Origin: Sphingosinicella sp.
GTDB lineage: Bacteria; Pseudomonadota; Alphaproteobacteria; Sphingomonadales; Sphingomonadaceae
Assembly: GCF_013911755.1 (NCBI RefSeq)
Contig: NZ_JACESP010000015.1
Span: 32,124-96,123, forward strand
Direction: 5' to 3'
Length of the DNA stretch: 64,000 nt
The notes below the pieces were generated by a model. The model did no database searches. It had not been told where the DNA came from and was given only the letters and a program-made list of their open reading frames with translations. This document shows positions 11,514-20,327 of this stretch, piece after piece. A program made the translations under genes and the position numbers. Positions within the stretch are counted from its first letter, which is position 1. The number at the start of each line of letters is the position of its first letter.

Positions 11514-12833
11514 TCAGCCGGGCAGCAGATCCGGATCGGTCAGCAGCATTCCCCCCTTGATCGCGATGACCTCGTTGCACCCGTCTTCGATGAGCGAGGC
11601 GCGGGCATCGCGGAACAGTTTTTCCATCGGATATTCGCGCGTCAGCCCGTTGCCGCCGAACATCTGCAACGCGTCGCTCGTCACCTCGAGCGCGTGCTGC
11701 GTCGACGTCACCTTGGAGAACATTGCCGCCTGAAGCGCGGGCATGGGGTTATTCATGTTGAACGCCGTCACCCGCCGCGCCAGCGCGCGCGAGATTTCCA
11801 CCTTGCGCGCCATATGAAACAGCCGCCGCGCCACGTCCTGATGCCGAATGAGCGGCACGCCGCCCTGTCGCCGCTCATGCGCATAGCTGTGAGCGAGTTC
11901 ATAGGCGGCGCGCGCACAGCCCGTGAACGTCGCGCCCATCAGGGCGTTCGCCTCGCTGTGGATCGCATAGACACCCTTCAGATAATCTTCGGGCGCCACC
12001 AGCAGATGGTCGATATCGAGCGTCACGTCGTTGAAGAAGATTTCGCCCTGCGGCAACGCGCGCTGGCCCATCTTCTCCAGCGGCTTGCCCTTCGATACGC
12101 CCGGCGCATCGAGCGGCACGATGACCACCGCGCCGCGTGCCGGATCGTAGCCCGATCCCGTCTCGGCCGCGCAGTAAAGGATGCAGAGGTCAGCGACCGG
12201 GCCGTTCGAAACCCACGCCGATTTCTGGCCGTTGATGACGATCTTGCCGTCAGATATCCGCGCAACGCAGTTCGGCCGGTTCGGCTTTCCCGCAGCGTGA
12301 GCCGCGTGCCCGCCGGGGTCGATCGAATCGCTCCCCCGGTCGGGCTCCGTGATGCCCCAGCTCCCGATCAGCGACTCAGGGTAGGTGCGGGCCACGAAAC
12401 CATTGCCGAATTTCGCCGCCATGTAATGCGGCAGCAGGCCGGCGCCTGCGGAAATGGCGAGACCGGAATCGCCCCAGCCAAGCTCTTCGAAGAGGATCGC
12501 GAACACGTGCGGCATCTCTTCGGCAGAGAAGGAGGCCAGCGTCTCCATGTTGATGCCAAGCTCGGCGTAGGCACGGCGGAATTCCCAGTAGCGCGAAGCC
12601 CTGTCGACGACCGCGTCCGCGCTAAGACGATCGAGTTCGGTACCGATCGGACGCATGACCTTCTCCGCGAAGCTGTGCAGCGACTTTTGGAGTTCGGCCG
12701 CAATCTCCGGAAGCGGCGGCTCCGCACCAAGCTGACCCAGCTTCACATGCGGGTTCGTATCCCACTGCGTGAAGGGGAGCGGTCCACCGCCAAGGGCGAT
12801 GTCGTGATCGACGACGGCAAGCTGATGGTTCAC
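11514..12833 (-). CDS. Acyl-CoA dehydrogenase family protein
   Basis: A FAD enzyme of 439 residues introducing a double bond into an acyl-CoA. Seen: N-terminal helical domain, GSWGITEPDRGSD (flavin/substrate segment), INGQKSAWVSNG, and the C-terminal helical part with QMFGGNGLTREYPMEKLFRDAR. In the region that usually carries the catalytic Glu (IYEGT type) the sequence is LIEDGCNEV, so the base may be shifted or be Asp; this is my alignment by eye. The start is GTG at 12833, favoured by an excellent GGAGGA ribosome site seven bases upstream. It is probably the first gene of the operon with thiolase, ligase and reductase, and is divergent from an AraC regulator. Confidence 0.9.
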   Translation of the reverse strand: MNHQLAVVDHDIALGGGPLPFTQWDTNPHVKLGQLGAEPPLPEIAAELQKSLHSFAEKVMRPIGTELDRLSADAVVDRASRYWEFRRAYAELGINMETLASFSAEEMPHVFAILFEELGWGDSGLAISAGAGLLPHYMAAKFGNGFVARTYPESLIGSWGITEPDRGSDSIDPGGHAAHAAGKPNRPNCVARISDGKIVINGQKSAWVSNGPVADLCILYCAAETGSGYDPARGAVVIVPLDAPGVSKGKPLEKMGQRALPQGEIFFNDVTLDIDHLLVAPEDYLKGVYAIHSEANALMGATFTGCARAAYELAHSYAHERRQGGVPLIRHQDVARRLFHMARKVEISRALARRVTAFNMNNPMPALQAAMFSKVTSTQHALEVTSDALQMFGGNGLTREYPMEKLFRDARASLIEDGCNEVIAIKGGMLLTDPDLLPG

Positions 12834-12986
12834 GATCTTCCTCCAAGGTCGGGCCGGATCGATCTTGTGTCATCCATTCCCGATGCTGCGATCAAAACAT
12901 GAAGCCGGGCATCATTGAATGTCGTCTCGCGCCAAGCTTTTGACTTTAACTGCCACGCCGCGCATGATGCGCAGCGGGAGGCAGTC

Positions 12987-14009
12987 ATGAAAATCGAACT
13001 GCTCGGCTCGATGCGGATGCCGAACCAGAGCGTCCGCATCATGCGCGCGGCGTTGGACGAGGCCGGGATCAATCCGCTGCCTTTGCTCGCAGACGCCGGC
13101 ATCGCGGCGGCCGAGGCCGACGACCCGCAGGGCGAGGTGTCGGGTCTTCAGGAATTGCGCTTTCAGGAGATCTTTGCCACCGCGACACGCGACGTTCCCG
13201 GCCTGTGGTTCCACACCGGAATGCGCTACCGGTTGATGACCTACGGCCCGCTCGGGCTTGCCGTGCTCTCCGCCGGAACCGTACACGACGGGCTGAAGGT
13301 GTTGGTGGCATTCCAGGCGCTCACCTATTCGCTCCTGCAATATCGGCTTTACGACGAAAGCGGCACGCTTGCGGGCATGGAGGCGGACGACAGCAACGTC
13401 GCGCCCGATCTTCGCGAATTCTGTCTCGTCCGCTCGCTCGGCTCGGCGACGACCTTCCTCAAGGACATGCGGCAGCCGTTTCCGCTGGCGCGCATCGAAT
13501 CGTCCGTTCCGCCGCGCAGCGACGGCATCGACTATGCGGCAGAGCTTGGCGTGCCCGTCGTGTTCGGCGCGCCGGTAACGCGTTGGGTGTTCCAGCCCGG
13601 CGCCGCCGATCTGGCGCTGCCGATGGCGAGTCCTCTCCTCGAACAGACCTATCAGCAGCTCTGCGCGCGGCTGATCGACGAGGCGCAGGTCAGCGACGAC
13701 ATGGTCGGGCGGCTCTACTCGCTGCTTGTCCGGTCGAGCCGAGGTTTCCCCTCGGCAGCAAAGGCCGCGGCGGAACTCGCGGTTTCGGAACGCACGCTGC
13801 ACCGCCGCCTTGCCAAGCAGAAGCTCGGTTTCGGTGATGTGCTCGATCAGGTCCGCGAGCAGCGCGCCTGCTACCTTCTCGATCGCTCGCACCTCTCGGT
13901 CGAAGCGATCGGCGAAATGCTCGGCTTTGCCGAAACCGCGAGCTTCTCCCGCGCCTTCAAGCGATGGACGGGCGTCTCACCCATCAAGTTCCGGCAGCGC
14001 CCGCGCTAA
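12987..14009 (+). CDS. AraC family transcriptional regulator (OruR-like)
   Basis: A 340-residue regulator with an N-terminal arabinose-binding-like domain of the OruR/VirS kind (residues about 15-210) and a C-terminal AraC helix-turn-helix pair (about 235-338: AAAELAVSERTLHRRL, EAIGEMLGFAETASFSRAF, RWTGVSPIKFR). The frame opens earlier with a TTG, but ATG 12987 has GGGAGG upstream and starts the conserved part. It is divergent from the acyl-CoA dehydrogenase operon with 153 bp between the starts, so it is the natural candidate regulator of that operon. I found no clear operator repeat in the shared gap. Confidence 0.9.
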   Translation: MKIELLGSMRMPNQSVRIMRAALDEAGINPLPLLADAGIAAAEADDPQGEVSGLQELRFQEIFATATRDVPGLWFHTGMRYRLMTYGPLGLAVLSAGTVHDGLKVLVAFQALTYSLLQYRLYDESGTLAGMEADDSNVAPDLREFCLVRSLGSATTFLKDMRQPFPLARIESSVPPRSDGIDYAAELGVPVVFGAPVTRWVFQPGAADLALPMASPLLEQTYQQLCARLIDEAQVSDDMVGRLYSLLVRSSRGFPSAAKAAAELAVSERTLHRRLAKQKLGFGDVLDQVREQRACYLLDRSHLSVEAIGEMLGFAETASFSRAFKRWTGVSPIKFRQRPR

Positions 14010-14017
14010 GCTTCGAT

Positions 14018-14959
14018 TTAAGGCACGCCGCCGGCAAGGATGATCGCAAGATGCGCCGCATCGAGATGCCCTCCCGAAACGATGCACACGACCGGTCCCG
14101 GATGCTCGCCCGCAAGTGCAGCGGCGACCGGAGCGGCGCCAGCGCCTTCCGCGATCACGTGATGACGCTCGGCGAGCATCCGCACAGCGGCGGCTGTTTC
14201 CGCTAGCGAGACGAACGCGCTCCCTTTCAGAAGGTTGCGTACCAGCGGCCACATGGCCGGGATTACGGTCGGGCCGCCCATGCCCGTGATGAAGGATGGC
14301 GCAAACGGTACCGTGACCGGCTCTCCGGCAGCAAACGCCGCGCGCACCGGCGCGCCTGCCTCGCTCTCGCTCGCGACAACCGCGGCCGCAGATCCATAGG
14401 CCTTGAGCGCTGCGGCAATACCGCAAGCGAGCCCGCCGCCGCCGTAGGGCGCGAGCACCGTCGCCACATCGGGCAGATCCTCGACGATCTCGGCGCCGAT
14501 CGTTGCGTTTCCGGCGAGCACCTCGCTCTCCATGACAGGATGGATGAACGCCGGATCGGCGGGGGGCTCGGCAAGCATCGCCCACCAGCGATCATAGGCA
14601 AGCGGCACCACGCGTGCGCCGAACCTCTGCAGCGCCTCCACCTTGCTGCGCGCCGCCGTATCCGGAACGTAGGACGTCACCGAAATGCCCCGCGCGCGTC
14701 CGGCATAGGCAAGGCCCTGCGCAAAATTCCCGGCGCTCGCCGTGAACACGCCACTGCGGCAGGAATCGCCGCGGCTGAGGAGCGCATTCGCCGCGCAGCG
14801 TATCTTGAAGGAGCCGACTGGCTGCAGCATTTCGAGCTTCAGATAGATATCATTCCGCGCGCCGCCCTGCAGCCGGATAAGCGGCGTGCGCACGGCAAGA
14901 TCGCGGATACGTTCGCGCGCCACGTCGATTGCCGCGCGATCCGGTATCACGGTGCTCAT
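14018..14959 (-). CDS. PLP-dependent threonine/serine dehydratase-like protein (1)
   Basis: A fold-type II PLP enzyme of 313 residues. Lys in SFKIRCAANAL binds PLP; PYGGGGLACG is the phosphate-binding glycine loop; FTASAGNFAQG is the substrate loop. No C-terminal ACT domain is present, so it is the short catabolic kind (TdcB, serine racemase or hydroxy-aspartate dehydratase type), expected to eliminate water from a beta-hydroxy amino acid and release ammonia. It is 113 bp downstream of a paralogue on the same strand (15073..16074), and both follow bapA. The exact amino acid cannot be read from the sequence. Confidence 0.85.
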   Translation of the reverse strand: MSTVIPDRAAIDVARERIRDLAVRTPLIRLQGGARNDIYLKLEMLQPVGSFKIRCAANALLSRGDSCRSGVFTASAGNFAQGLAYAGRARGISVTSYVPDTAARSKVEALQRFGARVVPLAYDRWWAMLAEPPADPAFIHPVMESEVLAGNATIGAEIVEDLPDVATVLAPYGGGGLACGIAAALKAYGSAAAVVASESEAGAPVRAAFAAGEPVTVPFAPSFITGMGGPTVIPAMWPLVRNLLKGSAFVSLAETAAAVRMLAERHHVIAEGAGAAPVAAALAGEHPGPVVCIVSGGHLDAAHLAIILAGGVP

Positions 14960-15072
14960 CGCGTCTTCGCCGGCGTCGAGGCGCAGCCCGAAATCATGGC
15001 CGATGCGCAGTGCATACTTGCCTCCTCCCTACGCTGATCAGTCTGTCCCCGCCGGAGCGCCGCCATGCTGTG

Positions 15073-16074
15073 CTATTGCAAGCCCGTGATGCGCTTTCCG
15101 GCCTCGACCTGTGCCGCGAACCCGGCGATGTCGATGTTCGCGCCGCAAACGATCACGCCCACCCGCTTGCCGCGCACGCGCTCTGCGAGCGGGCCCATCA
15201 GCGCGGCGGTCGCTGCCGCTGCCGCCGGCTCGACCGCAAGGCGCGCCTCTCGGAACAGCAGGTCCATGCCCGCGCGCAGCGCATCGTCGGAAACCAGCAC
15301 GATCTCCTCCACGGCCTCGCGGCACAGCCTAAAACTGTACGGCAACGAATAGGGCGGTCCCAGGCTGTCCGCGATCGTCGCGATTTTCGCGTTGGTGGCG
15401 GGCGCGCCTTGCGCGAAGCTGCGGTACATATTGTCCGCGCCTTCCGGCTCCACGCCGAACACCCGGCAATCGGGCATCAGCAGCCGGATTGCGGTCGCGA
15501 GCCCGCCGCAGAGTCCGCCCCCGCCGATCGGGCAGATCAGCACGTCGAGCGGTTCGGTCTGGCTTGCCCATTCAAGGCCGATGGTGGCGGTGCCGAGCGC
15601 CGTCAGCGGGCCTTCGAAAGGGTGCACGAAAACGCGACCTTCTTCGGCCTCGATCTGCTTCGCGCGCTCGAATGCCGCTGCACCGTCCGCCGCGATCTCC
15701 ACCTCCGCGCCGAGACGGCGGCAACGTTCGATGCGCGCCGGATTGGCTGTGGGCATCATGACCACCCGCGCCGAAATCCCCAGCGTCCGGGCGGCATAGG
15801 CGGTGGCGATCGCGTGATTGCCGGCGCTGACAGCCGTAACGCCGCGCGCACGCTGGGCCTCCGAAAGCGCCATCATCACGGTGAGCGCGCCACGGGGCTT
15901 GAACGTCCCCGTCCGCTGGAAGAGTTCAAGCTTCAGATTGACGCGCGTGTCAGGGCCCAGGCGGTCCCGAAGTTCGTCCGCCTCCCAGTCGAGCGTCGGG
16001 GTGGTGACGATGCGGGTGCCGAGGGCGGCGCGTGCATCGCGAATCGCATCAATCGTTATTGCAGGATCAGTCAT
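15073..16074 (-). CDS. PLP-dependent threonine/serine dehydratase-like protein (2)
   Basis: A 333-residue fold-type II PLP enzyme. Lys in TFKPRGALTV forms the Schiff base, CPIGGGGLCGG binds the phosphate, and VSAGNHAIATAYAA is the substrate loop (SxGNHxxA). There is no regulatory ACT domain. It starts 58 bp after the bapA stop on the same strand, so it may share the maoC-ligase-transporter-bapA transcript; the ribosome site is weak. Together with its neighbour it could deaminate amino acids set free by peptide hydrolysis, which is inference. Either dehydratase or racemase activity is possible within this family. Confidence 0.87.
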   Translation of the reverse strand: MTDPAITIDAIRDARAALGTRIVTTPTLDWEADELRDRLGPDTRVNLKLELFQRTGTFKPRGALTVMMALSEAQRARGVTAVSAGNHAIATAYAARTLGISARVVMMPTANPARIERCRRLGAEVEIAADGAAAFERAKQIEAEEGRVFVHPFEGPLTALGTATIGLEWASQTEPLDVLICPIGGGGLCGGLATAIRLLMPDCRVFGVEPEGADNMYRSFAQGAPATNAKIATIADSLGPPYSLPYSFRLCREAVEEIVLVSDDALRAGMDLLFREARLAVEPAAAAATAALMGPLAERVRGKRVGVIVCGANIDIAGFAAQVEAGKRITGLQ

Positions 16075-16132
16075 CCAGCGAGTTTTTGCATGTTTTCAAC
16101 CACAAGGAAGGCTGATTCTTCGCGAAACCGAC

Positions 16133-17341
16133 TTAGCGGCGAGGAAAGCGTGCCTTCATAATGCGTGTCAGCTGATCGTGCGGAATGCCGTAAACCTTCA
16201 CGTTGTTCGCGCCCGTCATGGTTTCGGACGCCACGAGCTGGTTCACAAGCGCTTCTTCCGTGGCGTGTACGACACCCGAAAACAGCGCGTTCATTGTCTC
16301 GCTGTCGGTATCGTTGATCATCGCCGGCAGGCGCGGAGGCCCGCCGAGCGGGATGATGTGACTCGTCGAGAAGGCGAGCGCGAATTCGCCGGAGAGCGCC
16401 CCGGCCGTGCTTCCGTTGCGGCCGACGCCGAGCGCGGCGCGGCGGGCAAGCCGCTCCAGCTGGTGCGGCATCAGCGGTGCGTCGGTTGCGATCACGATCA
16501 GCAGCGAGTTCTTGTCCTGCGGCTTTCCCGCATCGGGGCCGAGAACCGCCACGCCGTTCACCTCAGGCCATGCGCCCTTGATCTCCTTGCCGATCGGCAC
16601 ACCCGCGATGCGCAGATCGTCGCGGCTTCCGTGGTTCGCCTGCACCAGCACACCGACGGTATAACGTTTGTCGCCTGCCGAAACGACGCGCGACGATGTG
16701 CCGATGCCGCCCTTGAAGGTGTAGGCGATCATGCCCGTGCCGCCGCCGACATTGCCCTCGGCGACCGGGCCGCCTTTGGCGCCGTCGAGCGCTGCGAACA
16801 CGTGGTCGCGCGTAAGGCCGTGCCCGAAGACGTCGTTGAGCCGGCTGTCGAGCGTTTCGCCGACGACCGGGAGCACCCGAGAGAACAGCGCCTCTTCCGG
16901 CACCTTGCTGATCGACCAGTCCATCAGGCTCTGATGCACGAGGCCGACGTTGCCGGAACCGGTGAGCGCGATCGGCCCCAGGAACTGCCCGATCTCGTCG
17001 ACGAGATGCATTCCGGTCCATTCGCCGGTGCCGTTGATCACGGCCCTGCCCGCGGCCACACCGTCGATGCTGCCCTTGCCGAGCGGGTGAATGATCGTCA
17101 CGCCGGTGCGGTAAGGCCCCTTGCCGATCACCATCGGCCCATCGCCTGAAATCACGGTGGTGTGGCCGACTTCGACTCCCGCGACGTCCGTTATGGCATT
17201 CAGCGGCCCCGGCGTACCTTCGAACGGAACCCCCAGATCGCGGGCACGCGGCCCCGCGATCGACGCCGTCGCGGCGATCGAAACGATCAGCGCCGCCAGC
17301 AGCGGCAACGCACCGGACCACAGTCTTTGCATCGAAGTCAT
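16133..17341 (-). CDS. bapA: Beta-peptidyl aminopeptidase (BapA, P1/DmpA family, S58)
   Basis: A self-processing Ntn hydrolase that removes N-terminal beta-amino acids (beta-homo residues, beta-alanine) from peptides. The precursor has 402 residues. A signal peptide of about 29 residues (LLAALIV...TASIA) precedes GPRARDLGVPF, so it acts in the periplasm. DKNSLLIVIATDAPL places Asn278-Ser279; cleavage there makes alpha and beta chains, with Ser279 as nucleophile (Ser250 in mature numbering). ALSGEF gives Ser317 and Glu319, the mature Ser288/Glu290. Length, signal peptide and these positions agree with Sphingosinicella BapA as I remember it. The ATG overlaps the stop of the GPH transporter gene by four bases, so it is coupled to a transporter, acyl-CoA ligase and MaoC protein. 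Confidence 0.95.
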   Translation of the reverse strand: MTSMQRLWSGALPLLAALIVSIAATASIAGPRARDLGVPFEGTPGPLNAITDVAGVEVGHTTVISGDGPMVIGKGPYRTGVTIIHPLGKGSIDGVAAGRAVINGTGEWTGMHLVDEIGQFLGPIALTGSGNVGLVHQSLMDWSISKVPEEALFSRVLPVVGETLDSRLNDVFGHGLTRDHVFAALDGAKGGPVAEGNVGGGTGMIAYTFKGGIGTSSRVVSAGDKRYTVGVLVQANHGSRDDLRIAGVPIGKEIKGAWPEVNGVAVLGPDAGKPQDKNSLLIVIATDAPLMPHQLERLARRAALGVGRNGSTAGALSGEFALAFSTSHIIPLGGPPRLPAMINDTDSETMNALFSGVVHATEEALVNQLVASETMTGANNVKVYGIPHDQLTRIMKARFPRR

Positions 17342-18714
17342 GGCGTGATCTTTCCTGTCAAAAGGGTTTCATAGACGCGGCGGAACCGCAGGAGCAGCAG
17401 CAGGCTCGCCGCCACAAGCAGCGAGGGCAGAATTGCAAACGCAACACGAATACCTGTGAGCGCCGACTCCGGCTGCGTCACCACCGTTCCGCTCGATGCG
17501 ACGAAGCTTGTCCACGAGAGTACGGCGCCCGTCGCCAATCCGCCGAGCGCAAGGCCGAGTTTTTCGCCTGCCGTCCACAGCCCCGTGAACATGCCCTGCC
17601 GGTGGATACCCGTGGCGCGCGCGTCGGCATCGAGAACGTCGGGCAGCAGCGCGAAGGGAAACAGCTGCTGCCCAGCGAAGGCGAGACCCATCAGGCAGAC
17701 CTGCGCATAGAGAAGCGCATCGGGCGTTTCGCTGTCGCAGAACCAGAGTCCCGCAGTCGCAAGCACGAGCAGCACGCTCGATCCGATATAGGCGCGCACC
17801 TTGCCCACGCTTCGGGAAATGCGCACCCAGAGCGGCATGGCAACGATCGCCGAGACGTTGAGCGCAACGAACAGCAGCGTCACGGTCATCCCCGAACCCT
17901 CGCGGATATGCACGGCATAATAAGGCAAAGCGCCCGAGAAACAGCCGAGCCCCGCCAGTTGCAGCAGATAGGTGACGAGGAGCAGCAGAAACGGCTTGCA
18001 GGCCGCCGCCTGCCGAAGCCCCTGCCAGAACTGGAAATCCGCCGAAACCGATGCCGCCGCCCCCAGCCTGCGCGTCGCCGCCACGGGTACGAGCATTGCT
18101 ATGCCGCACACGATTCCAATCGTCAGCGCCATCGCGGCGTAACCGGCACGCCCGCCGCCCGCGAGATCGACAAGGAACGGCGCGCCTGCGCCGCCGAGCA
18201 GGATGCCGGCCATCGCAAATCCCATGCGGAACGACATCAATGTCGTGCGTTCCTCCGGGCTGCGAGATATCTCGGCGGGCATCGCGATATAAGGCACCGA
18301 GAACACCGCGTAAGCCGTGGCGCAGGCCATGTACGCGGCGGTCACGTAGACGAAGCTCTCGAGCGGCGTTTCGAACGCGGGGACCGAAAACAGCATCACG
18401 AAGAAAAGGCTCATCGTGATGCCGCCAACCAGCATATAGGGCCTCCGCCGACCCCAGCGGCTCTGCGTGCGGTCCGAAAACATCCCGATCATGGGGTCGA
18501 TCAGCACGTCCCAGAACTTCGGGATGAACACGGTAATGGCGGCGAGCGCCGGCGAAATGCCGAGAACGCTTGTCATGAAATAGAGCAGCAGCACGCTCGG
18601 CACGGTGGAGAACACGCCGGTTCCAAGCGAGCCGACGCCAAACGCCGCCATGGTGCCGATGGAGAGGCCGCGAGCGTCCACCGATGCCACCGCGCCGCCC
18701 ATGGCCTTGTTCAC
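17338..18714 (-). CDS. GPH-type MFS transporter
   Basis: An inner-membrane carrier of 458 residues with about twelve hydrophobic segments, in the glycoside-pentoside-hexuronide:cation symporter group of the major facilitator superfamily. Typical is FWDVLIDPMIGMFSDRT followed by RWGRRRPYMLVGG near residues 67-95. GPH proteins import sugars, but many sphingomonad members stand in non-sugar catabolic operons. Both ends overlap neighbours by ATGA (acyl-CoA ligase before, bapA after), so it probably imports the product released by BapA in the periplasm. That substrate link is inference from gene order only. Confidence 0.85.
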   Translation of the reverse strand: MNKAMGGAVASVDARGLSIGTMAAFGVGSLGTGVFSTVPSVLLLYFMTSVLGISPALAAITVFIPKFWDVLIDPMIGMFSDRTQSRWGRRRPYMLVGGITMSLFFVMLFSVPAFETPLESFVYVTAAYMACATAYAVFSVPYIAMPAEISRSPEERTTLMSFRMGFAMAGILLGGAGAPFLVDLAGGGRAGYAAMALTIGIVCGIAMLVPVAATRRLGAAASVSADFQFWQGLRQAAACKPFLLLLVTYLLQLAGLGCFSGALPYYAVHIREGSGMTVTLLFVALNVSAIVAMPLWVRISRSVGKVRAYIGSSVLLVLATAGLWFCDSETPDALLYAQVCLMGLAFAGQQLFPFALLPDVLDADARATGIHRQGMFTGLWTAGEKLGLALGGLATGAVLSWTSFVASSGTVVTQPESALTGIRVAFAILPSLLVAASLLLLLRFRRVYETLLTGKITP

Positions 18715-20327
18715 CGCGCGCCGCTCAACTGCCGCACTTCTTCGCGAAGCGCGTGCTTGTCCACCTTGCCGATCGGCAGCAGCGGCAGCGCCTCGCGGAC
18801 CAGGAAGGTCTTGGGCACCTTGTAGTTCGCAAGCCGCTCCGCAGCGAATGCGCGGAGCGTAGCCTCGTCGATCACCGCGCCCGGCGCGGGAATCACGAAT
18901 GCCCAGCCGACCTCGTCATAACGCGGATCGGCCACCGGGATCACGGCCGCCGCCGCGACGCCCGGATGCTCTTCGAGCGCGAGTTCGACCTCGCGCGGAT
19001 AAACGTTGTAACCGCCCGACTTGAACATCTCTACGCTGCGCCCGACGAAGCGCCAGTTGCCAGCCGGCAGCAACTCCACCTGATCGCCGGTGCGGAACCA
19101 GCCGTCCGCCGTGAAGGCCGCGGCAGTCGCCTCGGGATTGTTGAAATAGCCGAGCATCACGCCCGGCCCCTTGATCTGCACTTCGCCGATACCGTGCTCG
19201 GGAACGGGCTCGCCCCCCTCATCGACGACACGATAAGCGTTGTGGTGATCGTGGTGCCCGATCGTTTCCGTCAAAAGCGCGAAATCCGCGTCTGGCGGAT
19301 TGACGCTGTTGATCGACCCGCCTTCGGTGAGCCCATAGTGCAGCGAGAAGAAATAGCCCTTCCCCTCCAGCCGGCGGAGCAGCGGCGCAGGCATCGGCGC
19401 GCCGCCCCATGCGATCACCGATACGCTGGAGAGGTCGCGCCGCGCGGCATCGGGATGATCGAACACCGCCTGATGCATCAGCGGCAGCCCGCCGAGGATC
19501 GTGATCTTCTCGCGCTCCGTCGTCTCCAGAATTCCGGCTGGATCGAAGCTTTCCATGAACACGATCGTGCCGCCGTCGATCAGGCAGTTTCCACACACGT
19601 CGGACTGGCAGCCGACATGGTTGGTCGGCAGGTTGCAGATCACGCGGTGCCCGGCGCGCAGACGTTCGCGGCCCACGAACGATTCCGAAAGCGCCCGGTA
19701 CGAATGAAAAAAGCTGTCGTGCGAGAGCACGGCCCCCTTGGGCTTTCCGGTCGACCCCGAGGTGTAGACGATACTCACGGGATCGCGGCGCGAGGTGCGA
19801 TTCAATCGGCGCGCGACATCATCAAGGGCATCGCCGTCCGCGAGAAACGCATCGAGCGATCGGCCCATCCCATTCAGAACACCGCCGATGGTGACGAGGC
19901 TGACGCCCGCGACGACATCGCCCGCAAGATCTCGGAGGTCATCGTCATAGCGGCGTCCCGCCGGATCTTCGAGAATCGAAACCAGCAGTTTCGGCTGACA
20001 GTCCCCGAGCACATGGCGCATTTCCTCGCGCCTGTATTTCGGGTTCACGCCCACCCACACGGCACCCGCACGCATCGCGCCAAGCAGCATCAGCATGAAC
20101 TCGGGGCGCGGCGTCACGATCATGGCGACACGGTCGCCAACCGCCACGCCCGCAGCGATCAGCGCGCGCGCATAGCGATCGATCTCGCGGTCGAAATCCG
20201 CATAAGACAAGCGCTGATCGCCGAAGATGATCGCCTCGCGATCAGGAACCGTCCGCGCATAGGCGGCAACTGCGTCCGGCAGCCTCTCGATACTGGCGAC
20301 AAGCGCCGGACCGTGCGGCGCCTGCAT
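18711..20327 (-). CDS. AMP-dependent acyl-CoA ligase
   Basis: An adenylate-forming CoA ligase of 538 residues. Motifs: VYTSGSTGKPKGAVLSH (A3), HYGLTEGG (A5), WFRTGDQVELLPAGNW (A7), GRSVEMFKSGGYNVYPREVE (A8) and LPIGKVDKHALRE with the catalytic Lys (A10). The ATG at 20327 is preferred: it follows AGAGGCGGCCTG and overlaps the MaoC stop by one base; an ATG 33 bases upstream would lie inside the MaoC gene. It is coupled to the transporter gene by ATGA. In this operon it may activate an acid, perhaps a beta-amino acid, released by BapA; the sequence itself gives only the enzyme class. Confidence 0.92.
   Translation of the reverse strand: MQAPHGPALVASIERLPDAVAAYARTVPDREAIIFGDQRLSYADFDREIDRYARALIAAGVAVGDRVAMIVTPRPEFMLMLLGAMRAGAVWVGVNPKYRREEMRHVLGDCQPKLLVSILEDPAGRRYDDDLRDLAGDVVAGVSLVTIGGVLNGMGRSLDAFLADGDALDDVARRLNRTSRRDPVSIVYTSGSTGKPKGAVLSHDSFFHSYRALSESFVGRERLRAGHRVICNLPTNHVGCQSDVCGNCLIDGGTIVFMESFDPAGILETTEREKITILGGLPLMHQAVFDHPDAARRDLSSVSVIAWGGAPMPAPLLRRLEGKGYFFSLHYGLTEGGSINSVNPPDADFALLTETIGHHDHHNAYRVVDEGGEPVPEHGIGEVQIKGPGVMLGYFNNPEATAAAFTADGWFRTGDQVELLPAGNWRFVGRSVEMFKSGGYNVYPREVELALEEHPGVAAAAVIPVADPRYDEVGWAFVIPAPGAVIDEATLRAFAAERLANYKVPKTFLVREALPLLPIGKVDKHALREEVRQLSGAR

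Noticed and set aside
12834-12986. ACTTGAA-type operator in the AraC / acyl-CoA dehydrogenase gap
   Set aside because: The gap contains TTGAA-like and TTTGACTTTAA pieces but no TTGAA-N6-TTCAA arrangement, so I do not include this operon in the proposed TetR regulon.
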